DNA of 15,657 bases from Sulfurimonas sp. (GCA_027056465.1 JALUKS010000029.1:1-15657), one strand, 5' to 3'; numbered from the stretch's first letter, positions 6,906 to 14,473 are shown. Numbers and translations are program-made. The notes: generated by a model from the sequence alone, not told the origin.

Positions 6906-8058
6906 GTTCAACAAAAAACTCATGCTTAGTGCATCTACAGCAGCTGCTTTAGCTGTACTTACAGCAGGTTGTATGGGAGGTAGTCCATCTACCTCAGATA
7001 CAACTACAGAAGTTAATGGCAAAGCGACTATAGATGGTGGAAGCACTTATCCAGTTGTGAATAATAAAACAAGTGATTACTATGTAAACCCACAAGTAGC
7101 AAAAGATGCACCTAAGATTTACAACGGTAGAGTGCCAACTGCAAATGAGTTAGCAGCATGGGATAAAGACATTATGCCTGATGGTACTGGTCTTCCAGAA
7201 GGAAGTGGTACTGCAGATGAGGGGAGTGATATTTATGATGCGAAATGTGTCTCTTGTCATGGTGACTTCGGTTCTGGTGGTGGCGGATACCCTGCACTCT
7301 CCAAAGGAAATGCTTATGACTTGCAAAAGACTTTAACAAACAATAGATGGAAAGACCCAGATGCTGATGGTCCAGTACGTGTATTTGGTTCATATTGGCC
7401 ACAAGCTAGTACACTCTTCTGGTACATCAAAGATGGTATGCCTCACCCATTTAGTAAGTCATTAACTGATGATGAAGTTTACTCTTTGGTTGCCTATATT
7501 TTAAGTATCAATGAGATGAAAATTGATGGTGTAGAAGTTGATGATGATTATGTACTTAATCGTGATAAATTCTTAAAAATCAAGATGCCAAATAGAGATG
7601 GATTTATACCAAAGATTGATGGTCCACATGGATTAGATAATGTTCGTGCATTCTATGCAAATCCTACAAACTTTGGAGCGCAAAATCTCAAAAAAGGTGC
7701 AGTTCGTTGTATGACAAATTGTCAAAAAGAGAGCGCAAGAACTATCTATATCAAAAATGGTGGTATTAAAGACTTTTTACCTCCAATGAGTGATGTAAGA
7801 GATCTCCCAGCAGAGAAAAAAGTTGCAGTTAATGCTGCTGCAATCTATGCTGATACTTGTAAAATGTGTCATGGCAATGGTGTAGGTCCAGCACTAGGAT
7901 CTAAATCTGACTGGGCACCTTATGTCGCTGAAGGAATGGATACACTCTATAAAAAAGGTATTCACGGTACGGATGCTGGTATGCCTGCAAAGGGTGGAGC
8001 TAGTCTCTCTGATGCAGATTTTAAAACAGTTGTTGATTACTTAATCAACGGCAAGTAA
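6898..8058 (+). CDS. soxD: dihaem cytochrome c subunit SoxD
   Basis: Electron-accepting partner of SoxC in the periplasm. The 386-residue product starts with a signal peptide whose end LTAGC (Cys25) resembles a lipobox, so it may be a membrane-anchored lipoprotein. Haem motif 1 is CVSCH at 117-121; the SoxD-specific region GSYWPQASTLFWYIKDGMP at 164-182 offers Met181 as axial ligand, followed by LTDDEVYSLVAYIL. Haem motif 2 is CKMCH at 321-325 with Met362 in AGMPAKGG, a class I cytochrome domain. A CMTNC pair at 271-275 lies in the linker and lacks the haem histidine. The start overlaps soxC by 8 bases, so the two are coupled. It is a single gene, not split. Confidence 0.92.
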   Translation: MLKFNKKLMLSASTAAALAVLTAGCMGGSPSTSDTTTEVNGKATIDGGSTYPVVNNKTSDYYVNPQVAKDAPKIYNGRVPTANELAAWDKDIMPDGTGLPEGSGTADEGSDIYDAKCVSCHGDFGSGGGGYPALSKGNAYDLQKTLTNNRWKDPDADGPVRVFGSYWPQASTLFWYIKDGMPHPFSKSLTDDEVYSLVAYILSINEMKIDGVEVDDDYVLNRDKFLKIKMPNRDGFIPKIDGPHGLDNVRAFYANPTNFGAQNLKKGAVRCMTNCQKESARTIYIKNGGIKDFLPPMSDVRDLPAEKKVAVNAAAIYADTCKMCHGNGVGPALGSKSDWAPYVAEGMDTLYKKGIHGTDAGMPAKGGASLSDADFKTVVDYLINGK

Positions 8059-8078
8059 ACTTAACAAAAGGAATAATT

Positions 8079-8564
8079 ATGGAAAGAAGAAATTTTTTAA
8101 ACTTAACTCTAGGTGCATTAGCTTTAGCTGCTGTTCCAGCTAGTGTACAAGCAGAAGACTTTAGAAAGAGTAAGCCAGCTGTATGGACTACAAAAAATGT
8201 AATGAATGGCGATAAAGCGACTCAAGAGGGTGTGATGAGTGCTATTAAAGCACTTTATGGTTCAGACTCTTTAACTATGGAGGGTGTAACATTAAACGCT
8301 CCTAAAGTTGCATCTAATGGTGGTGCTATTCCTGTTGACTTCTCAACAGATAAAGATGTGAAAAGTATTGCACTTTTTCAAAATGCTAACCCTGAATCTG
8401 CTGTAATGGTTGTAGATGTAAATAAATACAGTGTAAATAAATACTCTATCAAGATTAAAATGGCTGGCAATGGAACTATTACTGTTGTTGCACAAGGCAA
8501 TGATGGGAAACTCTATGCTGCACAAAAAACTTTAGATGTTGCTCTTGGTGGATGTGAGGGGTAA
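8079..8564 (+). CDS. soxY: sulfur-carrier subunit SoxY with variant GGCEG carrier arm
   Basis: SoxY carries sulfur intermediates on a C-terminal cysteine in the SoxYZ complex in the periplasm. The 161-residue length is normal. A Tat signal (ERRNFLNLTLGALALAAVPA) ends at VQA/ED, residue 25. The carrier domain includes SIALFQNANPESAV and the conserved NDGKLYAA. The protein ends LGGCEG, so the swinging-arm Cys159 is present but the canonical GGCGG has Glu at its fourth place. A five-residue tandem VNKYS-VNKYS is at 114-123. AAAGGAA precedes the ATG. This is the soxY of a SoxCD-linked cluster; Campylobacterota usually have a second soxXYZAB cluster elsewhere. Confidence 0.9.
   Translation: MERRNFLNLTLGALALAAVPASVQAEDFRKSKPAVWTTKNVMNGDKATQEGVMSAIKALYGSDSLTMEGVTLNAPKVASNGGAIPVDFSTDKDVKSIALFQNANPESAVMVVDVNKYSVNKYSIKIKMAGNGTITVVAQGNDGKLYAAQKTLDVALGGCEG
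8418..8447 (+). repeat. 15-bp in-frame tandem duplication in soxY
   Basis: GTAAATAAATACAGT (8418-8432) is followed directly by GTAAATAAATACTCT (8433-8447), 13 of 15 bases identical. The two differences fall in one serine codon and are silent, so the encoded VNKYS is repeated exactly. Confidence 0.85.
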
Positions 8565-8614
8565 CCCTTTCACAGAAACAAGATAATAAAAAAATTACTT
8601 ATTAAGGAAATAAA

Positions 8615-8929
8615 ATGGCTGGAATTAAAGCAAAAGCAAAATTAAAAAACGGTGTTGTGAAAGTAAAAGCGATGATTAAAAATCCATCAATGACATACGA
8701 TCAAGCGAAGAAAAAAACAGGAAACAGAGATAATGCAGACTTTATCACTCACTTCACTGCAACACTCAACGGTGAAACAGTAGCTGATTTTTCAACTTCT
8801 CAATTTTTATCTAAAAACCCTATCTTTAAATTTGAATTTAAAGGCATTGGAGCAAAGAAAGACAAGTTAGAGCTTGTTGCGATGAATAATCATGGTAAAG
8901 CTTACAAAGGTAAAGCTAAAATCAAATAG
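8615..8929 (+). CDS. soxZ: sulfur-carrier partner subunit SoxZ
   Basis: SoxZ forms the heterodimer with SoxY that holds sulfur intermediates in the periplasm. It has no signal peptide of its own, as expected, because it is exported with Tat-bearing SoxY. The 104-residue length is typical. Family features are KAKLKNGVVKVKAMIKNPS at 6-24, the HFTATLNGETVADFSTS block at 46-62, NPIFKFEFKG at 68-77 and the late LELVAMNNHGKAY. The basic residue content is high. It lies 50 bases after soxY with TAAGGAA as ribosome site and is the last gene of the sox operon, followed by a hairpin. Confidence 0.92.
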   Translation: MAGIKAKAKLKNGVVKVKAMIKNPSMTYDQAKKKTGNRDNADFITHFTATLNGETVADFSTSQFLSKNPIFKFEFKGIGAKKDKLELVAMNNHGKAYKGKAKIK

Positions 8930-8944
8930 TGATTTTACAAAGAT

Positions 8945-8971
8945 GAAGCCGATTTTTTACAAATCGTCTTC
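8945..8971 (+). terminator. hairpin after soxZ, probable operon end
   Basis: GAAGCCGATTT, loop TTTAC, AAATCGTCTTC makes an 11-bp stem with one mismatch, 16 bases after the soxZ stop. The T-rich tail is delayed (CTAAACCCTTTTATT), so it is not a textbook intrinsic terminator. It is still the strongest hairpin in this gap. Confidence 0.5.
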
Positions 8972-9031
8972 TCTAAACCCTTTTATTAGATCTCCTTACA
9001 CTTAAAAAAACTTCAACAATAAGAGCAAAAT

Positions 9032-9472
9032 ATGACAGGAAAAGTACTAGAACTTTTTATTACAAAAGATAATGTAGAAAAAACAAGACTCAAGGTAGAT
9101 AAGATTTTTCTTGACAAATTTGGCATATGTGATGACAAATTTTACAATAAAGATATTATGCGTTCCATTTTATTAACTTCATTAGAGAGCTATAAACTTA
9201 CACAAGCCAATGACATAACTCTTGCTACTGGTTCCCTAGGAGAAAATATTTTAATAGATATCAATCCTTATCATCTCCAATCAGGAGATAGAGTAAAGAT
9301 AGGTGAAACACTCTTAGAGATAACTCAAAACTGTACACTTTGTAAAGGTCTTTCGAGTGTTGATAGTAAGCTTCCTAAACTCTTAAAAAATGACAGAGGA
9401 ATATTCACAAAAGTTATAGAGAGCAAAGGTGAAATAAAAGTGGGTGATACGGTAGAAATTTTCAGTTATTAA
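9032..9472 (+). CDS. MOSC-domain protein
   Basis: MOSC domains occur in molybdenum-cofactor sulfurases and in mARC/YiiM-type proteins, and are thought to handle cofactor-bound or cysteine-bound sulfur. This is a stand-alone 146-residue version. Family features are the opening GKVLELF, GICDDKF around 31-37 (the usual GxxGD position, with D-D), the block TGSLGENI at 66-73, LQSGDRVKIGETLLEIT at 82-98, the cysteine motif NCTLCKG with Cys101 and Cys104, RGIFTKVIE and the ending KVGDTVEIF. The conserved cysteine is therefore kept. It has weak ribosome-site sequence (AAGAGC). It follows the sox cluster after a hairpin, so it may be transcribed separately. Any role in SoxC maturation is conjecture. 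Confidence 0.8.
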   Translation: MTGKVLELFITKDNVEKTRLKVDKIFLDKFGICDDKFYNKDIMRSILLTSLESYKLTQANDITLATGSLGENILIDINPYHLQSGDRVKIGETLLEITQNCTLCKGLSSVDSKLPKLLKNDRGIFTKVIESKGEIKVGDTVEIFSY

Positions 9473-9473
9473 T

Positions 9474-9495
9474 TTGGAATAATAATTGCTATAAT
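9474..9495 (+). promoter_or_regulatory. sigma-54-like promoter overlapping a TATAAT before the maf genes
   Basis: TTGGAATAATAATTGCT has the GG-N10-GC spacing of a sigma-54 promoter (consensus TGGCAC-N5-TTGC); the TTGC half is exact and the TGG half keeps its GG. A consensus TATAAT begins on its last base (9490-9495). Sigma-54 drives middle flagellar genes in Campylobacterota, which would suit maf genes. The start codon lies 31 bases after the TTGC element. Confidence 0.45.
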
Positions 9496-9520
9496 ATAGG
9501 CTAATTACAGTAGGATATCC

Positions 9521-11518
9521 ATGCAAAATATAAATGAAATCATTACAAATAATTTCCACCAAAATATCAACTATATAGAAAGCCATAACCCTACTCTTTT
9601 CTCTAAATTATCTAGCTATGACACTGCTGTAACAAATGGACATTATAAAGAAAAATATGAACTTGTCTATGAAAATGATAACTTTGATGTTTTAGAAAAA
9701 ACAACTGGTAAATATCTTTACCAAAAACAATCTAGCAAATATGCTACATTAGCTGCACAAAGTATTGAGTATGGTGTGCAAGAGAGTACCTTTGAAGGTT
9801 TTGCTTCTATACATATTTCAGATGAAGATGTACAAACACAGCTATCAAATAAGCCTTTTGCACACCACATGAGTGGCTTTTCTCAAATCATAAACTTCAC
9901 ACAAAAAAATAGCCCTCAAAATATAAAACTAAAAAATCTCTATAAATATATCTTTTTTGGAACAGGCTTAGGTCTACACTTCACTACTATAGCAAAAAAA
10001 ATAGCTGCAAAAGTTTATCTTATCATTGAAGATGACTTAGAACTATTTCGTCTCTCTCTCTTTACTACAAACTATGCCAAGCTTGCTAAAAATGCCAAGC
10101 TTATTTTTTCTGTTTTTGAGAATCAAAATGAGTTTGTTACAACTGCACAGAAATTTTTACAAGAGCAATACCACTACAACCACTATATAAAATTTTTTCA
10201 GATGCTCAGTCATAGCAATGAAAAAAGAGAAGAATTTCATGTAGCTGTTGGATCGCAAAGTCATCAACTCTTTTTCTACCATCATCTTCTCATCCAGTAT
10301 CTGCAACCTTTAGAGTATATGTTTGAAGAATACAAATTTTTAAATGCCTCACTCAATTTTTCAGCACTTTCCTCAGAAGAAAATCCTTTTTTACTTCTAG
10401 CAGCTGGACCCTCTTTACAAAAAAATATTGGGTGGGTAAAAGAAAATCAAGAGAAGTTCATCATTGTAGCACTTTCAGCTACTCTCTCTTTGCTTGAAAA
10501 ACATAATATTATTCCCGATATTATTACACATTTAGATGGTTTTGAAGCGGCATCTATTCACTTTAGTAAACTAAAAACTCTACAAAACTTCAAAAACTCT
10601 CTCTGCTTTTTTTCAGATAGAACATCTCGAGAAGTTCTATCACTCTTTGATAAAGAGCAGATATATCTTTTTGAAAATGGCACCACTTATAAACAAAACT
10701 CACTCAAGCCCTCAGCCCCAGATGTGGGTTCTCTCTCTTTTCAGTTACTCCTTAGACTGAAAGTAAAAACATTGTATCTTTTAGGTCTTGACTTAGCTAT
10801 TGATGCTCAAACAGGTGCAACACACTCTAGTGAGCACTCTTATAACAATAGACTTAATATAGAAAAAAGATTAGAAAAAGAGAACACCATAACATACAAA
10901 GAGACTCTTTTTGAAGTAGCAGGAAATATGCAAACAAAAGTATTAACAACTGCACACTTCAAATCATCTATAGATACCATAAACTTAAGTTCAAAGCTCT
11001 TAAAACAGGAGTTTCAGTCTATTTATAATTTAGGGGAAGGAGCTCAGTTCTTAGGGACACTCCCAAAAAATATTCACAATATTACAATGAAGAAGTGCTA
11101 TAAACAAGAGACTCTTGAGCATATTAAAAGTCTCCTTCAAGAGTCTCCTCTACAAGAATTTACACAAGAAGAGTATCAAGCACTGCAGAACAAACATTAC
11201 AAAGCTCAAGAACTCCAATGCTTTCTTCTCTCTTATCAAAAAAGAGATTTTCTTGATGCAAAAGAGTACCTTGAGTCTCTTCTTGAACTTATGAAAGGGC
11301 TCTCAAATCCTCAACTCTTACAAGAGCATGAAATCAGCAGAGTAATTGATAGCTATTTAAGGTATATTATCTCCTATATATTTGACTTTTTTAACCATGA
11401 AAATAAAGTAGAGGATAAGATAGCTATTGCGGCACTCAACACTTCTCTCACTATGCATCTTCTTCAAATTATAGAATTTTATATGCAAAAATTAAACACT
11501 AAACTCAACAAAGGCTAA
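9521..11518 (+). CDS. Maf-family flagellin glycosyltransferase-like protein (DUF115), first of pair
   Basis: Motility accessory factor proteins are thought to transfer pseudaminic or legionaminic acid to flagellin in the cytoplasm before export. The 665-residue length is typical. The N-terminal Rossmann-like domain has FFGTGLGLH (145-153) and LIIEDDLELFRLSLF (167-181). The central DUF115/MptE-like domain has LLAAGPSLQKN (292-302), IPDIITHLDGF (331-341), DVGS (401-404), LGLDLAID (421-428) and THSSEHSY (434-441). About 530-665 is a helical extension. AGGA lies 5 bases before the ATG. A homologous gene follows after 3 bases and flagellin lies just beyond. The family is clear; the donor sugar cannot be read from the sequence. 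Confidence 0.87.
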   Translation: MQNINEIITNNFHQNINYIESHNPTLFSKLSSYDTAVTNGHYKEKYELVYENDNFDVLEKTTGKYLYQKQSSKYATLAAQSIEYGVQESTFEGFASIHISDEDVQTQLSNKPFAHHMSGFSQIINFTQKNSPQNIKLKNLYKYIFFGTGLGLHFTTIAKKIAAKVYLIIEDDLELFRLSLFTTNYAKLAKNAKLIFSVFENQNEFVTTAQKFLQEQYHYNHYIKFFQMLSHSNEKREEFHVAVGSQSHQLFFYHHLLIQYLQPLEYMFEEYKFLNASLNFSALSSEENPFLLLAAGPSLQKNIGWVKENQEKFIIVALSATLSLLEKHNIIPDIITHLDGFEAASIHFSKLKTLQNFKNSLCFFSDRTSREVLSLFDKEQIYLFENGTTYKQNSLKPSAPDVGSLSFQLLLRLKVKTLYLLGLDLAIDAQTGATHSSEHSYNNRLNIEKRLEKENTITYKETLFEVAGNMQTKVLTTAHFKSSIDTINLSSKLLKQEFQSIYNLGEGAQFLGTLPKNIHNITMKKCYKQETLEHIKSLLQESPLQEFTQEEYQALQNKHYKAQELQCFLLSYQKRDFLDAKEYLESLLELMKGLSNPQLLQEHEISRVIDSYLRYIISYIFDFFNHENKVEDKIAIAALNTSLTMHLLQIIEFYMQKLNTKLNKG

Positions 11519-11521
11519 AAA

Positions 11522-13531
11522 ATGGAATCAGTAGAAAATCAAGTTATGCAGTTATATCAAGATAATCTCAGCTATATACAATCAAATCACCCTGAACTAT
11601 TCAGAACTTTACAGGTTTTTGAGTATGCTTTAGAGCAAAATGAGATAGAAGAAAATTATGCCTTAGAACTAAAGGATGAAGGCTATTTCGACATTAAAGA
11701 CCTCAAACAAGATAAGTGGCTCTATGGAGAAGATAGTAATGCCTACTCCCAATATCTATGCGATCAAGTCTCTTTTAAAAAAGCAGTTTCATCCTTTGAG
11801 GGCTTTAAAATTGTTAATATTCAAGATATCGAAGCAGCAAAAAAAAATGATAAAGATGGAACCTCTGGAATCTACCCTATGTTCTCTTACTACCTTGAAA
11901 ACTCAAGAAAGGATGAAGAGGTGCTTAGTATCCGTAAGTTTATATTCTTGGGTGTGGGACTGGGCTTACATATTACTCTTATAGATGCAAAGATTCAGGC
12001 AGAAAACTACCTTGTAATAGAAGATAATTTTGAACTTTTTCGTCTCTCTCTTTTTATCACACCCTATTGCGATATTTCTAAGTATGCCAAGTTCCACTTC
12101 AGTGTTGCCGAATATGAGAATGACTTCACAACAACGATGAACAGTTTTTTAGCAACAAACCCTTTTTATAATCGTCATATAAAGTTTATGCACTTTCCAA
12201 CACACAATACACGCAAATTAAAGAAAATTCAAAGTAGTATCTTGACACAAAATTTCATTGTGTTCCCTTATGGAATCCAACTTAGAGAGCTTCTATTTAC
12301 ACTAAAATATCTTAATGAATATAAAATTCTTAATCTCAAAGAGAAGTTTGAAGAGAGAAGTTTTCAAGAGAGACCTCTTTTAGTAATTGGTGCTGGACCA
12401 TCTTTGAGTAAAAATATAGAGTGGTTACAAGAGAATCACCAAAAATTTCTTATAGTTGCAGTCTCTGCTACACTAAAAACACTTTATAAGCACAATATTG
12501 TTCCTGATATTGTTACACACTTAGATGGTTTTAAAACATCTCTTCCACACCTAGAGGGATTTCCAGTTCAAAAGTTCTTAAAAAATAGTAGCATTATTCT
12601 TGGCGACTTTGCCTCTATAGAACTTCATGATATTTTTTCTAAAGAACAGATATATAGACTCTCAGATAGAGAGGAGTACTTACAAGGGTTTTCACACCCA
12701 ATGACTCCATGTGTTGGAAGTTTCTCCTATTTAGCTGCTCTACAGTTGCATGCAAAAGAGATTTATCTTTTAGGCTTAGACCTTGCACTTGACCCTGAAA
12801 CAGGATTTACACACTCCTCCTTTCACAAATATACAGAGAAGGTAGATACCTCTGCTAGTAATCAGTTTGAATCAACAGTGTCTCTTCGAGAGACAACAAT
12901 GAAAATAGAAGGAAATTTTAGAGAAGAAGTTATAACGACTCCTATCTATGATAACTCTATTCACTCTCTTTTTGTACAGGTGGATGACTTAAAAGGGGAT
13001 GATCAAAAGGTGTATAATCTTAATGATGGTGCTAAACTTAAAGGGGCACATCCTCTACACCCAGAGAAGTTAGCTCTTGAGGATTATCCTCAAATTAACA
13101 AAGAAGAGCTCTCAGTAGAGATAGCAAAGACACTTCTAACACACTCAAGAGTAGAGCTCAACTTACAAGAAATAGAGCTACTTCATCAGAAACTTACCCA
13201 AGCAAAAGAGCTCAAAAGACTCTTAGAGAACTATAAAAAAACTATTACTTATGCAAATGCAAACAAATATGTTGATAGTCTAGGTGCTCTTTATGAGGGT
13301 ATCACTGCATACTATCCAAGAGCTATTTATAAACTTGTACAGATTATAGATATGTATTTCTCCTACTCATATACATTGATTATTGATTTTTTCAATACAA
13401 AAAATATATCAAATAGTAAACGACATATGAAAAAATTTGATAAGCTTATGCAAAAAGAGTTACATAATATTTTAGACACATATATAAGAAAGATGGAAGA
13501 GTTTATAGAAGAAAAGATAAAAATATCCTAA
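11522..13531 (+). CDS. Maf-family flagellin glycosyltransferase-like protein (DUF115), second of pair
   Basis: A 669-residue paralogue of the preceding gene with the same architecture: FLGVGLGLH (142-150), VIEDNFELFRLSLF (165-178), VIGAGPSLSKN (288-298), VPDIVTHLDGF (327-337), CVGS (397-400), LGLDLALD (417-424) and THSSFHKY (430-437), then a helical C-terminal region from about 540. The N-termini also align (NLSYIQSNHPELF against NINYIESHNPTLF). Outside the motifs the two have diverged widely, so the duplication is old and both look intact. AAAGG lies before the ATG, with a 3-base gap to the first gene, so they form one transcription unit. The gene converges on flagellin with 50 bases between stops. 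Confidence 0.87.
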   Translation: MESVENQVMQLYQDNLSYIQSNHPELFRTLQVFEYALEQNEIEENYALELKDEGYFDIKDLKQDKWLYGEDSNAYSQYLCDQVSFKKAVSSFEGFKIVNIQDIEAAKKNDKDGTSGIYPMFSYYLENSRKDEEVLSIRKFIFLGVGLGLHITLIDAKIQAENYLVIEDNFELFRLSLFITPYCDISKYAKFHFSVAEYENDFTTTMNSFLATNPFYNRHIKFMHFPTHNTRKLKKIQSSILTQNFIVFPYGIQLRELLFTLKYLNEYKILNLKEKFEERSFQERPLLVIGAGPSLSKNIEWLQENHQKFLIVAVSATLKTLYKHNIVPDIVTHLDGFKTSLPHLEGFPVQKFLKNSSIILGDFASIELHDIFSKEQIYRLSDREEYLQGFSHPMTPCVGSFSYLAALQLHAKEIYLLGLDLALDPETGFTHSSFHKYTEKVDTSASNQFESTVSLRETTMKIEGNFREEVITTPIYDNSIHSLFVQVDDLKGDDQKVYNLNDGAKLKGAHPLHPEKLALEDYPQINKEELSVEIAKTLLTHSRVELNLQEIELLHQKLTQAKELKRLLENYKKTITYANANKYVDSLGALYEGITAYYPRAIYKLVQIIDMYFSYSYTLIIDFFNTKNISNSKRHMKKFDKLMQKELHNILDTYIRKMEEFIEEKIKIS

Positions 13532-13546
13532 GATTATAAAATCTTA
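13529..13546. terminator. AT-only hairpin between convergent maf and flagellin genes
   Basis: TAAGATT-ATAA-AATCTTA is a perfect 7-bp stem with a 4-base loop beginning at the stop codon of the second maf gene. It could work in either direction, but it is weak and lacks a T-run. Confidence 0.3.
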
Positions 13547-13581
13547 AGATATTATCTACTGCAAAACAGTCAATGTTGAGA

Positions 13582-14394
13582 TTATTGTAATAGTCTCATA
13601 ACATTTTGTTGTACTGCATTAGCTTGACTCATAGCATATGAACCAGACTGTGCAAGTAGATTTCTTTTGTTGAAGTTTGCAGACTCAGCAGCAAAATCAA
13701 CATCACGAATTTGTGACTCAGCAGCAGAAACATTTACCTGTGTTACAGATATATTACGAATTACAGACTCAAGTCTATTTTGATTCGCACCTATTCCAGC
13801 ACGTTTCGTATCATTAGCTGTAATTTTTGCATCCATTGCAGAGATAGTTGCTTGTGCATTTGTAACTGTATCAACTTTATAAGAAGTTGCATCTAGAGCA
13901 CTAACCGCTGCAATTCCAACATCTAAACCATCAGAAGCTCTATCACCAACTTGAACATTTAATGTACTTACATCACCATTAAGAAGACCTTTACCATTAA
14001 ATGTAGTTGAAGTAACAATTTGATTTGCTTCACCTATTAATGCTGTAATCTCTGTTGAGATAGCTGCACGAGACGTAGTATCTTGAGTATCATTGGCTGC
14101 TTGAGTTGCAAGTACTTTTACACGTTGTACGATATTACCATACTCTTCAAGAGCACCATCAGCAGTTTGAAGTGCACCAATACCATCATTACTATTTTTC
14201 ATAGCCTGACCAAGACCTTGAGACTGAGATGAAAGTTTATTTGCAATAGCAAGACCAGCTGCATCATCAGCAGATTTGTTAATTCTTAATCCAGAAGATA
14301 AAGAGTTCAAACTTTTATCAAGTTCAACATTATTTTGTTCGGAATTTCTGTGTGCATTCATAGCACCGATGTTTGTGTTAATTCTAAAGCCCAT
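13582..14394 (-). CDS. flagellin, compact form
   Basis: Filament subunit, secreted through the flagellar export apparatus. The start is the ATG at 14394, giving 270 residues; AAGGA precedes it by 6 bases. The upstream in-frame codons to 14532 cover the promoter and are not coding. The N-terminal D0/D1 region is canonical: MGFRINTNIGAMNAHRN, SLSSGLRINKSADDAAGLAIANKL and QRVKVLATQAAND (90-102). The C-terminal region has AESQIRDVDFAAESANF through MSQANAVQQNVMRLLQ. Only about 60 residues (140-200) lie between the D1 halves, so outer domains are nearly absent. Two maf genes converge on it. It resembles short flagellins of marine Campylobacterota; other copies may exist elsewhere. Confidence 0.93.
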   Translation of the reverse strand: MGFRINTNIGAMNAHRNSEQNNVELDKSLNSLSSGLRINKSADDAAGLAIANKLSSQSQGLGQAMKNSNDGIGALQTADGALEEYGNIVQRVKVLATQAANDTQDTTSRAAISTEITALIGEANQIVTSTTFNGKGLLNGDVSTLNVQVGDRASDGLDVGIAAVSALDATSYKVDTVTNAQATISAMDAKITANDTKRAGIGANQNRLESVIRNISVTQVNVSAAESQIRDVDFAAESANFNKRNLLAQSGSYAMSQANAVQQNVMRLLQ

Positions 14395-14412
14395 AATAAA
14401 TCCTTTTTGGGT

Positions 14413-14429
14413 AAGAGCCTTTCGCTCTT
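14413..14429 (-). promoter_or_regulatory. leader hairpin in the flagellin 5' untranslated region
   Basis: AAGAGC-GAAAG-GCTCTT on the transcript is a perfect 6-bp stem with a 5-base loop, ending 8 bases before the AAGGA ribosome site. It may stabilise the mRNA or affect translation. In Campylobacter jejuni CsrA binds the flaA leader; AAGGA at the ribosome site here fits the ANGGA core, but that is a short motif. Confidence 0.5.
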
Positions 14430-14473
14430 TGTATTTTGTTTTGTATCTTAGCTTCCATGCCTTGATAATTATA

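Noticed and set aside
7172..7402. His-rich minus-strand frame of 76 codons
   Set aside because: It is the antisense of soxD in the first haem domain; His codons arise from antisense reading of Asp/Gly-rich codons.
7708..7722. CMTNC in SoxD as a third haem site
   Set aside because: It is CxxxC without a following His; a similar Cys pair appears, as far as I recall, in other SoxD linkers, so a disulfide is more likely.
11676..11984. Plus-strand 102-codon frame inside the second maf gene
   Set aside because: It overlaps the conserved N-terminal domain of an intact maf gene in another frame, with no ribosome site or recognisable product.
13577..13598. Palindrome TGAGATTATT-GT-AATAGTCTCA at the flagellin stop
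   Set aside because: It lies over the conserved MRLLQ codons and stop, has a mismatch and no T-run; codon constraint explains most of it.
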